From Solwaraspora sp. WMMA2065 (GTDB lineage: Bacteria > Actinomycetota > Actinomycetes > Mycobacteriales > Micromonosporaceae), in contig NZ_CP128361.1 in assembly GCF_030345075.1 (NCBI RefSeq), forward strand, positions 4,154,001-4,218,000: a DNA stretch of 64,000 nt, written 5' to 3'. Positions 27,837-36,107 of this stretch are shown here, in pieces (position 1 is the first letter of the stretch; each line of letters starts with the position of its first letter). The position numbers were made by a program, and so were the translations under genes. The notes below the pieces were generated by a model. The model was not told the origin of the DNA. It searched no databases and saw nothing but the letters and a program-made list of their open reading frames with translations.

Positions 27837-28073
27837 TTACGGGTACCGGCGCAGATGGCGCCGGACAACTCGCGAGCAAGCTGTCAGCGGGTGGCCAGTA
27901 GGGACGGAGAGGCACTCGGCACCGTCGTGCGGCGTGACCCGGAACGCTAGACCGAGGTGGACGAGACCGGCCCGCAGCGCTCGACGCCCGAGGCCCGGCT
28001 CGGACGGCACAGATGTTGCCGACGGCCATCCCCGGCCGACTCCCGACAAGGCCGGTGGATGCAGGTGAGGCAT
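27837..28073 (-). CDS. Possible 78-residue small protein
   Basis: ATG 28073 lies just downstream of a good minus-strand promoter (-10 at 28095-28100). The product has an amphipathic stretch (RRALRAGLVHLGLAFRVTPH) and ends RVVRRHLRRYP. Third-position GC is about 74%, lower than in neighbouring genes, so it may be decayed or spurious. It would lead the transcript through the 45-codon ORF into GH30. Confidence 0.3.
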   Translation of the reverse strand: MPHLHPPALSGVGRGWPSATSVPSEPGLGRRALRAGLVHLGLAFRVTPHDGAECLSVPTGHPLTACSRVVRRHLRRYP

Positions 28074-28094
28074 GCCCTCAGCCCCACAGCATGG

Positions 28095-28123
28095 AGCATA
28101 GGTGCTGGGCCTGACACGCTCAA
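28095..28123 (-). promoter_or_regulatory. Putative sigma-70-type promoter for the GH30 transcript
   Basis: On the minus strand TTGAGC (28123-28118) and TATGCT (28100-28095) are separated by exactly 17 bp, predicting a start near 28088. Downstream on that strand are the two small ORFs and the GH30 gene. No CelR-type operator was seen. Confidence 0.5.
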
Positions 28124-28336
28124 GACATAGAGGAGTACTGATTGAAGGTTTGCTCAAATCGTTTCGACGACACCTGCTGCAATCGGCAAGGATCCGACCG
28201 CAGAGCAGCGGAGGTGGCGATACTCGCGGGGTACGCAATGATCGTCACTCCGACAGTGGCGTCGGTCACCGGAGCCGCCCAACGTCGGACGATCACGTGC
28301 AAGACTGGTGGGTCGGCCAGAAGGGGGATACCGACA

Positions 28337-30007
28337 GTGAACAACGGACCACTTATCGTCCAGTCAGACAAGACCTTGCTGCTTGAGATCGACCACCCGG
28401 ACGCCACCGCGTGCCGGATGGCGATCGCCCCGTTCGCCGAGCTGGAGCGCTCGCCCGAGCACGTTCACACGTACCGGCTCACCCCGCTCGGTTTGTGGAA
28501 CGCCCGCGCCGCCGGGCACGACGCCGAGAGCGTCGTCGACGCGCTGCTGAAGTACTCCCGCTACCCGGTGCCGCACGCGCTGCTGGTCGACGTCGCCGAC
28601 ACCATGGACCGGTACGGCCGGCTGCAGCTGGCCAACGACCCCGCGTACGGGCTGGTGCTGCGGACCACCGACCGGGCCGTACTGACCGAGGTGACCAAGA
28701 GCAAGAAGCTCGCCGGCATGTTCGGCGACAAGATCGACGACGACACGGTGGCGGTGCACCCGTCCGAGCGGGGCCGGCTCAAGCAGGGCCTGCTCAAGCT
28801 CGGCTGGCCGGCCGAGGACCTGGCCGGCTACGTCGACGGCGAGGCGCACCTGATCGAGCTGGACACCGCCGGCGCCGACGGGCGTCCCGGCTGGTCGCTG
28901 CGCTCCTACCAGCAGGAGGCGGTCGAGCAGTTCTGGGCCGGCGGCTCCGGAGTGGTGGTTCTGCCCTGCGGCGCCGGCAAGACGCTGGTCGGCGCGGCCG
29001 CGATGGCCCAGGCCAAGGCGACCACCCTGATCCTGGTCACCAACACGGTCGCCGGCCGGCAGTGGAAGCGGGAGCTGGTCGCCCGCACCTCGCTGACCGC
29101 CGACGAGATCGGCGAGTACTCCGGCGAGCGCAAGGAGATTCGCCCGGTCACCATCGCCACGTACCAGGTGCTGACCTCGCGCCGTAAGGGCGCCTTCACC
29201 CACCTCGACCTGTTCAACGCCCGCGACTGGGGCCTGGTGATCTACGACGAGGTGCATCTGCTGCCGGCGCCGATCTTCCGGTTCACCGCCGATCTGCAGG
29301 CCCGCCGCCGGCTCGGCCTGACCGCCACCCTGGTCCGCGAGGACGGCCGGGAAGGCGACGTCTTCTCACTGATCGGGCCGAAACGCTACGACGCGCCGTG
29401 GAAGGACATTGAGGCGCAGGGCTGGATCGCCCCGGCCGAATGCGTCGAGGTCCGGGTCACCCTCACCGACGCGGAACGGATGGGGTACGCGGTCACCGAA
29501 ACCGAGGAGCGGTACCGGGCGGCGGCCACCGCGCGTACCAAGCTGCCGGTGGTCAAGGCGCTGGTCGACCGGCACCACGGTGACCAGGTGCTGGTCATCG
29601 GGGCGTACATCGACCAGTTGCACCAGCTCGGCGAGTTCCTGGGCGCGCCGATCGTGCAGGGCTCCACCACCAACAAGGAGCGGGAACGGCTGTTCGACGC
29701 GTTCCGCCACGGTGAGATCCCCACGCTGATCATCTCCAAGGTCGGGAACTTCTCCATCGACCTGCCGGAGGCGGCGGTGGCGATCCAGGTGTCCGGCACG
29801 TTCGGCTCCCGGCAGGAGGAGGCACAACGGCTCGGCCGGGTGCTGCGACCCAAGGCCGACGGCCGGCAGGCGCACTTCTACACCGTGGTCTCCCGGGACA
29901 CCATCGACACCGAGTACGCCGCGCACCGGCAGCGGTTCCTCGCCGAGCAGGGGTACGCGTACACGATCGTCGACGCCGACGACGTCCTCGGCCCGGCCCT
30001 ACCCTGA
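28337..30007 (+). CDS. xpb: DNA repair helicase XPB
   Basis: 556 residues, an SF2 3'-5' helicase like mycobacterial XPB (542 aa, recalled). N-terminal GPLIVQSDKTLLLEIDHPD, Walker A PCGAGKTLVGAAA (about 210), DEVH box VIYDEVHLLPAP, motif III GLTATLVREDG, and motif VI RQEEAQRLGRVLRP. GTG 28337 matches the family start and has AGGGGG about 10 nt upstream. A TTG reading from 28142 adds a non-conserved, codon-atypical stretch and is rejected. The 3' end overlaps the convergent polymerase gene by 9 bp. Confidence 0.93.
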   Translation: MNNGPLIVQSDKTLLLEIDHPDATACRMAIAPFAELERSPEHVHTYRLTPLGLWNARAAGHDAESVVDALLKYSRYPVPHALLVDVADTMDRYGRLQLANDPAYGLVLRTTDRAVLTEVTKSKKLAGMFGDKIDDDTVAVHPSERGRLKQGLLKLGWPAEDLAGYVDGEAHLIELDTAGADGRPGWSLRSYQQEAVEQFWAGGSGVVVLPCGAGKTLVGAAAMAQAKATTLILVTNTVAGRQWKRELVARTSLTADEIGEYSGERKEIRPVTIATYQVLTSRRKGAFTHLDLFNARDWGLVIYDEVHLLPAPIFRFTADLQARRRLGLTATLVREDGREGDVFSLIGPKRYDAPWKDIEAQGWIAPAECVEVRVTLTDAERMGYAVTETEERYRAAATARTKLPVVKALVDRHHGDQVLVIGAYIDQLHQLGEFLGAPIVQGSTTNKERERLFDAFRHGEIPTLIISKVGNFSIDLPEAAVAIQVSGTFGSRQEEAQRLGRVLRPKADGRQAHFYTVVSRDTIDTEYAAHRQRFLAEQGYAYTIVDADDVLGPALP

Positions 30008-30952
30008 CCCTTGTCGGCGGTCCGGGACCGGCGGCCCGACGGTCAGCAGGTCGGCGAGCAGGTCGCCGTACTCGGCGAGCCGGTCCAGCACCTCGGCGGC
30101 GGTGAACTGGCGGACGACGCCCGGCTCGCCGGCCGCCGCGGCCTCCACCTCCGGCCAGGTCAGCGGCGCGGAGGCGGCCGGCACCGGGCCGGCCCGCAGC
30201 GAGTACGGCGCCACCGTCGTCTTCGCCGCGTGGTTCTGACTCCAGTCGATGAAGACCCGGCCGGGGCGCAGCCGCTTGGCCATCTTCGACGTGATCGTCT
30301 TCGGTGCGCGGCGTTCCAGCTCCTCGGCGACCCGCTTCACGTAGCCGGAGACGACGTCGGCCGGCTGCCCGGCCGACACCGGCGCGCCGAGCTGCATGCC
30401 CTTGCGGCCGGAGGTCTTCGGGAAGCAGGCGATGCCGTCGTCGGCGAACCGGTCGCGGATCAGCACCGCGACCGCGCAGCACTCCTCGATCCCGGCGGGT
30501 GCTCCCGGGTCGAGGTCGACGACCAGCAGGTCCGGGTCTGCGCCGACCCGCCACTGCGGGGTGTGCAGCTCCAACGCGGCCAGATTGGCCAGCCAGACCA
30601 GGGTGGGCAGGTCGTCGGCGACCACGAAGTCGAGCTCGTCGCGGCCCCGTGACGACCCGGGCGTCGGCAGCCGCTCGGTACGCACCCAGTCCGGGGTGCT
30701 GGCCGGGGCGTTCTTCTCGAAGAAGAACTGGCCGTCGACGCCGTTCGGGTAGCGGATCCGGGTGAGCGCCCGGTCGGCGAGGTGCGGCAGCAGCGCACCG
30801 GAGACCCGGGTGTAGTAGTCGATCACCTCGCCCTTGGTGAACCCGGCCGCCGGGTACAGCACCTTGTCCAGGTTGGACAGCTCCAGCGACCGGCCGGTGA
30901 CGTCCACCCGGATCCGGCGCTCGCCCGCGCCGAGACCGCGGTCAGCCCGCAT
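29999..30952 (-). CDS. LigD-type NHEJ polymerase (stand-alone POL domain)
   Basis: 317 residues of the archaeo-eukaryotic primase family found as the polymerase domain of LigD. Motifs: LSNLDKVLYPAAGFTKGEVI, FFFEKNAP, the metal-binding LLVVDLDPG (two aspartates), CFPKTSGRKGMQL and IDWSQNHAAKTTVAPYSLR. It fills gaps at double-strand breaks during end-joining. ATG 30952 has GAGGAGG 6 nt upstream and overlaps the ligase gene end by 11 bp, so the two are co-translated. No phosphoesterase domain is present. Confidence 0.9.
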   Translation of the reverse strand: MRADRGLGAGERRIRVDVTGRSLELSNLDKVLYPAAGFTKGEVIDYYTRVSGALLPHLADRALTRIRYPNGVDGQFFFEKNAPASTPDWVRTERLPTPGSSRGRDELDFVVADDLPTLVWLANLAALELHTPQWRVGADPDLLVVDLDPGAPAGIEECCAVAVLIRDRFADDGIACFPKTSGRKGMQLGAPVSAGQPADVVSGYVKRVAEELERRAPKTITSKMAKRLRPGRVFIDWSQNHAAKTTVAPYSLRAGPVPAASAPLTWPEVEAAAAGEPGVVRQFTAAEVLDRLAEYGDLLADLLTVGPPVPDRRQGSG

Positions 30953-31913
30953 CGGCGTCCTCCTCGGTGACGTCGGTGGCCGGCACGTCCGGGCGGATCC
31001 GCAGGAACCGGGGGAACCGCAGCCGCCCGTCCGGGGTCTGCTGGCCGTACCGTACTTCGATCACCACCTCTGGGCGTACCCAGATCGCACCGCGGGCGTC
31101 CTCCCGGGGCAGCGCAGCGTCGAACGGCGACATGTCGGTGCGCAGCGGCTCCAACGCGGCCAGCAGGGCCCGCTCGGCAGCCGAGCCGATCCCGCCGCCG
31201 ACCCGGCCGGTGAGCCGCAGTGCGCCGGTCGCCACGCCGGCCGCGTCCCGCACCGGTACGCCGACCAGCAGCCCACCGATCCGGCGGGCCCCGGGACGCC
31301 AGCCACCGACGACGAAGTCCCGGGTCAGCTCGATCTTGACCTTGACCCAGTCGGGGCTGCGGGCACCCGGCCGGTAGATCGCGTCGCGCCGCTTGGCGAC
31401 CACCCCCTCCAGCCCGTGCTCGGCGGCGGCGGCCCGGGTCGCCGGCCCGTCGGTGAAGCTGGGCGGCACCGCCCACGCCGGCCCGGCCAGCCCGAGCGCT
31501 TCGAGGGCGTGCCGCCGGTCGTGGTACGGCCAGCCGGTCAGGTCGGCACCGCGCAGCCGCAGCAGGTCGAAGATCATGTACGTGGCCGGCGCACCGGCGG
31601 CCAGTCGGGCCGCCCGCCCCGGGTCCCGTACGTGCATCCGTTCGGCGAGCAGGGTGAACGACGGCCGGCCGGCGGCGTCGAGCAGCACCATCTCCCCGTC
31701 GAGCAGGGCGTCGTCCAGGGCGCGGGGCAGCCCGGACAGCTCCGGGTAGGCGATGGTGATCTCAGCACCGGACCGGGCGTACAGCCGCTGCCCCCCGCCG
31801 GATATATCGGCCAAAGCGCGCACGCCGTCCCATTTGAACTCGTACCACCAGCCGGGGCCTGTGGGCAGCTCCCCGGTCGTCGCGAGCATCGGCCGCAGCG
31901 GTCCACCCGGCAC
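30942..31913 (-). CDS. ATP-dependent DNA ligase, LigD ligase-domain type
   Basis: 323 residues. Nucleotidyltransferase motif I is YEFKWDGVRAL with K27 the adenylated lysine; also LYARSGAEIT, DGEMVLLD, EGVVAKRRDAIYRPG (motif IV) and DWVKVKIE (motif V), then an OB-fold ending LRFPRFLRIRPD. It seals breaks in NHEJ with Ku and the downstream polymerase. GTG 31913 follows TACAGT by exactly 6 nt with no ribosome site, indicating a leaderless mRNA. Divergent from ku. Confidence 0.9.
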   Translation of the reverse strand: MPGGPLRPMLATTGELPTGPGWWYEFKWDGVRALADISGGGQRLYARSGAEITIAYPELSGLPRALDDALLDGEMVLLDAAGRPSFTLLAERMHVRDPGRAARLAAGAPATYMIFDLLRLRGADLTGWPYHDRRHALEALGLAGPAWAVPPSFTDGPATRAAAAEHGLEGVVAKRRDAIYRPGARSPDWVKVKIELTRDFVVGGWRPGARRIGGLLVGVPVRDAAGVATGALRLTGRVGGGIGSAAERALLAALEPLRTDMSPFDAALPREDARGAIWVRPEVVIEVRYGQQTPDGRLRFPRFLRIRPDVPATDVTEEDADAG

Positions 31914-32061
31914 CCTGCCACTGTAAAACCAGCAACGAAGTGGTCGCGCTCAGTTCTGTCGGATGCGATCCTGGATCAACACCGGGCCGACCTGGCGATC
32001 TTGACCTTGGGGAAGGGCGGGACAGGTCGGCGGCCGCCGGTGGTGGCGAAGGGGATCAGCC

Positions 32062-33165
32062 ATGCGCGCGATCTGGAAGGGCGCGGTGTCGTTCGGCCTC
32101 GTGTCGATCGGGGTACGCCTGTACTCCGCCACCGAGGAGAAGGACATCCGGTTCCACCAGGTGCACCGGGAGGACGGCGGACGCATCCGGTACAAGCGGG
32201 TCTGCTCGGTCGACGGCGAGGAGGTCAGCTACGACGACATCGCCAAGGGCTACGACCTCGGCGGCGGCGAGATGGTGATCCTCACCGACGAGGACTTCGC
32301 CGACCTGCCGTTGAGCACCTCCCGGGCGATCGACGTACTGGAGTTCGTGCCGGCCGACCAGGTCGACCCGATGCTCTACAACAAGGCCTACTACCTGGAG
32401 CCGGAAGGCACCGCGACCAAGCCGTACGTGCTGCTGCGCGATGCCCTGGCCGACTCTGACCGGGTGGCGATCGTCAAGGTCGCGATCCGGCAACGCGAGC
32501 AGCTCGCCACCCTGCGGGTACGCGACAACGTGCTGGTGCTCAACACGATGCTCTGGCCGGACGAGATCCGGCAGGCGTCGTTCGGCTTCCTCGACGACGA
32601 CATCCAGGTCCGCCCGCCGGAGCTGGCGATGGCCGCCTCGCTGATCGACTCGATGGCCGGCGAGTTCGCTCCGGACGAGTACACCGACGACTACCGGGCG
32701 GCACTGCAGGAGGTCATCGACGCCAAGGTGGAGGGCCGGGAGATCGTCGCCCCGGAGGAGGAAGAGGAGGCACCGGCCGCCGCGGTCGACCTGATGGCCG
32801 CACTGCGCGCCTCGGTCGAACGGGCCCGGGTGGCGCGCGGGGAAGCCGCTGGCGAAGCTTCGGACGAGGCTGCTGGCAAGGACCGGGAGCCCGCCGAGCC
32901 GACCCCGATCACCTCCGCCAAGTCGGCCAAGGCCGCCGCCGCGCCGGCGGCGAAGAAGGCGGCCCCAGCCAGGAGGACGGCTCCGGCGAAAAAGTCGGCG
33001 GCCGCCGACCAGAAGAAGACCACCGCCAAGAAGGCCCAGCCGGAGAAGAAGACCGACGCCCGCAAGGCCGCCGCGAAGAGCACCGGTCAGAAGACCGGCG
33101 GTACGCAGAAGTCAGGTGCCCGCAAGACCGCCGCGAAGAAGACCGCTGACCGCAAATCCGCCTGA
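32062..33165 (+). CDS. ku: Ku DNA end-binding protein
   Basis: 367 residues. The homodimeric Ku core occupies 1-250 (MRAIWKGAVSFGLVSIGVRL, RYKRVCSVDGEEVSYDDIAKGY, LLRDALADSDRVAIVKVAIR). It binds DNA ends and recruits the ligase. After an acidic patch (PEEEEEAP) there is a Lys/Ala-rich histone-like tail (about 290-367) like the extended C-termini known in other actinobacterial Ku proteins that bind DNA. GAAGGGG precedes ATG 32062. The 148-bp gap to the divergent ligase gene presumably holds both promoters. Confidence 0.93.
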   Translation: MRAIWKGAVSFGLVSIGVRLYSATEEKDIRFHQVHREDGGRIRYKRVCSVDGEEVSYDDIAKGYDLGGGEMVILTDEDFADLPLSTSRAIDVLEFVPADQVDPMLYNKAYYLEPEGTATKPYVLLRDALADSDRVAIVKVAIRQREQLATLRVRDNVLVLNTMLWPDEIRQASFGFLDDDIQVRPPELAMAASLIDSMAGEFAPDEYTDDYRAALQEVIDAKVEGREIVAPEEEEEAPAAAVDLMAALRASVERARVARGEAAGEASDEAAGKDREPAEPTPITSAKSAKAAAAPAAKKAAPARRTAPAKKSAAADQKKTTAKKAQPEKKTDARKAAAKSTGQKTGGTQKSGARKTAAKKTADRKSA

Positions 33166-33207
33166 ACCGCCCACTCCGGACCCTCCCCGGGGCAGATACG
33201 AGTTTCA

Positions 33208-33251
33208 GCTTGATGCCACAGGTGCATCTTGATGCACCTGTGGCATCAAGC
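33208..33251. terminator. Long perfect hairpin between convergent genes
   Basis: A perfect inverted repeat with 21-bp arms (33208-33228 and 33231-33251) around TT; the left arm begins GCTTGATGCCACAGG. It has no T-tract. It lies 42 bp after ku and 1 bp from the stop of the opposing gene, fitting a bidirectional terminator. Confidence 0.75.
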
Positions 33252-33252
33252 G

Positions 33253-35052
33253 TCAGCGGCTCGGGGCGACCCAGAATCGGCAGCCGGCCTGGTCCAGATG
33301 CGCGGCCACCACCTGCCCGGCGTGCGCGGCGGCCAGCTCGGTGAGCTGCCCGACGATGTCCGGCACGACCGGCGGCGCCAGCTGCTGCGGCACCGGGATC
33401 GGCCGCGCCGGGTCGGCCGGCAGCGACTCGACCACCGCCAGCTCCAGGTAGCGCAGGCAGCAGCCGATCGCCTGCGGCACGCTACGGCTCAACGGCTCGT
33501 CCACCGGCTCCAGCTCATCCACCTGCCCCTTTCCACCGGCCGGGTTCGTCCCGCCGGCCGCAGTGCTGGTCACCGGCAACGCCTCGACGCCCCAGAGCAG
33601 GTCGTGCACCACCATCGGATCGTCAACGTACGGCCGCATGTCCCGCGCGGTCACCCGCAGCGCCAGACCGAGCCCGACCACCAGCGCGGCGAACGCGTCG
33701 AACGCCGGCAGTTCGGCCCAGTCGGTGGCGTGCACCAGCAGGCGGGCACCGGGTCGACCGGCGGCGGCAGCCCGCAGGTACCGCCGGATCGGGTCCGGCC
33801 CGTCGCCGAGCACCGGCACCACCCCGTCGCGCAGCTCCTGCGGGACCACCCGCTCGCCGGTCAGGTCGAGCAGGTCCACCGGCCGTACGCCGAACACCCC
33901 GGCCAGCCGGCCCAGCCGGAACCGTTCCGGCAGCCGCACCACCGGCAGCCCACCCGATGCGATGACGGACGCACCGGCCGCTGGACCGGTGGTGCGGCTC
34001 GGCCGCCATTCGACGTGCGTCGCCCGGTCCCGAAGATTGGTGACGGTGACGACGGCAGCGTCGAACTGCCGGCCGTGGCCACCGCACCGCCGGCAGGTCA
34101 GCACCGGGTGCCGCCAGCCGGTGGCGTGACAGTCCGGGCACGGCACACTCGGGATCGGCTCGCCGAGCCACGGCGGCAGCGGCGGCTGCCAGGTCCGGCG
34201 CAGCACCGGTGCCCGTTCGGGGATCGCCGGCCGAGGGCCCGGGATCCGGCACAGCGACGTGTGCCGCCAGCGGCGGTCCCGCCAGATGGCCTGCGCCCCG
34301 GCGGTCCACTCCCCCGCGCCGGCCGGGACCGGCGGCGGCGTACCGCAGTCCTGGACGATGCGGCGCTCCAGCCGTTCGACGTCGATTTCGTCGGGCGGCG
34401 CCGCCGACCGCAACGCCGGCAGCAGGAAGTGCGCCGGTGCGGTCAACGACCGTTCGGCCAGCCCGGCCAACGCGTCCGCCACGGCGGTACCGTCGACGGC
34501 AGCGGGCAGACTCGCGGCGTACCCGCGCTGGTCACGGGGCACGGCCGCGCCGGGCGTCTCGAACCTGATGTCCCAGTTGAGATCGGCCGCGAACACCCCC
34601 CACCGGGCCTCGAGGACCAGGTCGAGGCAGAGCAGGTCGGCCAGCGCGCACAGCCGGCCCAACGACTCGTCGGCGCTGACCGGCTGCTCAGCCACGGTAC
34701 GCCCGAAGTGGATCGACCAGGCGGGGTGGCCGGGACCGGCGTGCGCCGCCGCGAGCCCGGCGGCCCGCTCGGCGTCCGGCAGGTCCGGCCGCCAGGTCGA
34801 CGGCAGGGTCAGCACCGCATTGGCTCCCAGAGCAGCGGTGTGGTCCAGATAGCGCAGGTCACGCAGCGTCGACCGGTCGACCTTGACCTGCGCCGCCAGC
34901 TCGTCACGCACCGGCCACAGTGGTATCTCCCAGCCGCCGTGCGGTGCCGGCTCCGGCTCGATGTCGCCGGGCATCACGCTGGTGGAGGCGACCGCGCCGG
35001 TGTCCAGGTTCGCGACGGTCAGCACCAGTTGGGTACGCGGCCCGGCGGTCAT
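33253..35052 (-). CDS. Large protein with zinc-ribbon-like CxxC pairs, function unknown
   Basis: 599 residues, no signal peptide or membrane helix. A DnaJ-like zinc motif, PCPDCHATGW...TCRRCGGHGR, lies near residue 306. The first 150 residues (RTQLVLTVANLDTGAVAS, PLWPVRDELAAQVKVD) and the C-terminal part (SVPQAIGCCLRYLELAVV, RFWVAPSR) match no family I recognise. The ATG overlaps the stop of the DivIVA-like gene (ATGA), so I chose 35052 over the longer reading from 35082. It may bind nucleic acid or a partner; that is only inference from the cysteines. Confidence 0.6.
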   Translation of the reverse strand: MTAGPRTQLVLTVANLDTGAVASTSVMPGDIEPEPAPHGGWEIPLWPVRDELAAQVKVDRSTLRDLRYLDHTAALGANAVLTLPSTWRPDLPDAERAAGLAAAHAGPGHPAWSIHFGRTVAEQPVSADESLGRLCALADLLCLDLVLEARWGVFAADLNWDIRFETPGAAVPRDQRGYAASLPAAVDGTAVADALAGLAERSLTAPAHFLLPALRSAAPPDEIDVERLERRIVQDCGTPPPVPAGAGEWTAGAQAIWRDRRWRHTSLCRIPGPRPAIPERAPVLRRTWQPPLPPWLGEPIPSVPCPDCHATGWRHPVLTCRRCGGHGRQFDAAVVTVTNLRDRATHVEWRPSRTTGPAAGASVIASGGLPVVRLPERFRLGRLAGVFGVRPVDLLDLTGERVVPQELRDGVVPVLGDGPDPIRRYLRAAAAGRPGARLLVHATDWAELPAFDAFAALVVGLGLALRVTARDMRPYVDDPMVVHDLLWGVEALPVTSTAAGGTNPAGGKGQVDELEPVDEPLSRSVPQAIGCCLRYLELAVVESLPADPARPIPVPQQLAPPVVPDIVGQLTELAAAHAGQVVAAHLDQAGCRFWVAPSR

Positions 35053-35378
35053 GCGTACGTCCGGGTCTGGGCGGACTGCCATTCGCGCAGCGCCCGCTTG
35101 ATCCGCAGGTTCTCGTCGTCGGTGCGCCGCAGGTCGTCCCGCAGGACGGTCAGGTCCTCGGCGACGTAGTGCAGGAAGGCGTACACCTCGGCAGGGTCGA
35201 GGCCGCGCCGCACTTCGCGGAACCGGCGGTCGCGGACCTGGCCGGGGTGGATCCGGGGCCGCAGCGGCGGCCGGCGGAACACTCCGGCGTTGCGGGGCCG
35301 CCGGTGCTGCGGTGGCTCGACCACCGAGTTTGCTCGCCGGCCTGGTCGGTTGAAGATCCGGTGGAGAAGGTTGCGCAT
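35049..35378 (-). CDS. Small DivIVA-like coiled-coil protein
   Basis: 109 residues: a basic start (MRNLLHRIFNRPGRRANSVV), a DivIVA-type segment (VRDRRFREVRRGLDPAEVYA, F-x-x-x-x-x-G-Y/L-D-x-x-E-V) and a short coiled coil (EDLTVLRDDLRRTDDENLRI). DivIVA domains bind curved membranes or scaffold polar proteins; this copy is short. ATG 35378 has AAGGGG about 12 nt upstream; the longer reading from 35609 is low-complexity. It heads a two-gene operon with the zinc-ribbon protein. Confidence 0.6.
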   Translation of the reverse strand: MRNLLHRIFNRPGRRANSVVEPPQHRRPRNAGVFRRPPLRPRIHPGQVRDRRFREVRRGLDPAEVYAFLHYVAEDLTVLRDDLRRTDDENLRIKRALREWQSAQTRTYA

Positions 35379-35730
35379 CGTCGGGGTTCCCCTTCGGTCA
35401 GGAGTACGCCGGCAGCTGGTGCCGCCGACGCGATGCCGCGCTGTTGCTGTGCCTGATCTGCTCCCGGTGCTGGTGCTGCGTATCTGTGTGCTTGGACGGG
35501 GCGACCCGCCGGCCGGGAAGGCCGAAGCGGGAGGACTCGCAGCCGACGGGTCGCCCCAGCTCCGGCGGTCGCAGCCTCGTTCGGCGAGTACGACCCCGGA
35601 GCGGCTCATTCTGGATCTCCGCTGCTCACGGGTTTACGGGTTTCGCGGGGATTTGCTCGGGTAGGGCGGTCGGGACGGGCAGGCCGCGCGCCACCACCCC
35701 GCCCCGACCAGTGCACGAACACCCCATCGT

Positions 35731-35866
35731 TGCCACGCGAGGGAGCGCTCGTAGCGATGAACTTATGTGCGGATGTCGCCGATGTCAACCTCCGCGTGGA
35801 AGCTACCTAAACCTTGCTCCACACATAAGTGACGTGGTCGAATGGAGGTGCCACGCGAGGGAGCGC
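35731..35866. repeat. Direct and inverted repeats upstream of the GntR gene
   Basis: TGCCACGCGAGGGAGCGC occurs perfectly at 35731-35748 and 35849-35866; the second copy supplies the GntR ribosome site. Between them ACTTATGTG (35761-35769) and CACATAAGT (35822-35830) form a perfect 9-bp inverted repeat 52 bp apart. The nested layout suggests regulator sites or duplicated leader DNA. Confidence 0.65.
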
Positions 35867-35867
35867 C

Positions 35868-36107
35868 ATGCCTGTTTTGCCCGACTACTTCAAGATCTCG
35901 AACGCCATCGTTGCCGATGTCAACACCGGCACGCTCAAGGCCGGCGACAAGCTGCCGTCGATCGCCCAGCTCTGCAAGCAGTACGACGTGAGCCCGTCAA
36001 CGATCCGCCTGGTGTTTGTGCGCCTCGAAGCGCTCGAGGTCATCGACCGCCACCAGGGCAAAGGTGTCTTCATCACCGATCCGGCGACGTGGATGCGCAA
36101 GCCGTAG
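35868..36107 (+). CDS. Short GntR-type winged-helix regulator
   Basis: 79 residues containing only a GntR winged helix: ISNAIVADVNTGTLKAGDKL, PSIAQLCKQYDVSPSTIRLV (helix-turn-helix) and the wing VIDRHQGKGVFITDP. There is no effector-binding domain, as in very short GntR/YtrA-like proteins that often sit in mobile or conjugative regions. ATG 35868 has GAGGGAG 5 nt upstream. The repeats just upstream may be its own operator. Divergent from the DivIVA-like operon. Confidence 0.75.
   Translation: MPVLPDYFKISNAIVADVNTGTLKAGDKLPSIAQLCKQYDVSPSTIRLVFVRLEALEVIDRHQGKGVFITDPATWMRKP

Noticed and set aside
28142-28336. N-terminal extension of XPB from a TTG codon with AGGAG upstream
   Set aside because: Codon use is atypical and the residues do not resemble the XPB N-terminus, which begins at GTG 28337 with its own ribosome site.
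33208-33251. Hairpin considered as a CRISPR-like or insertion-sequence end
   Set aside because: Single inverted repeat with no spacers, no transposase and no flanking target duplication; position between convergent genes favours termination.
35049-36107. Region considered as an integrated conjugative element core
   Set aside because: No integrase, tRNA attachment site, FtsK-like transfer gene or replication initiator is visible in the window.
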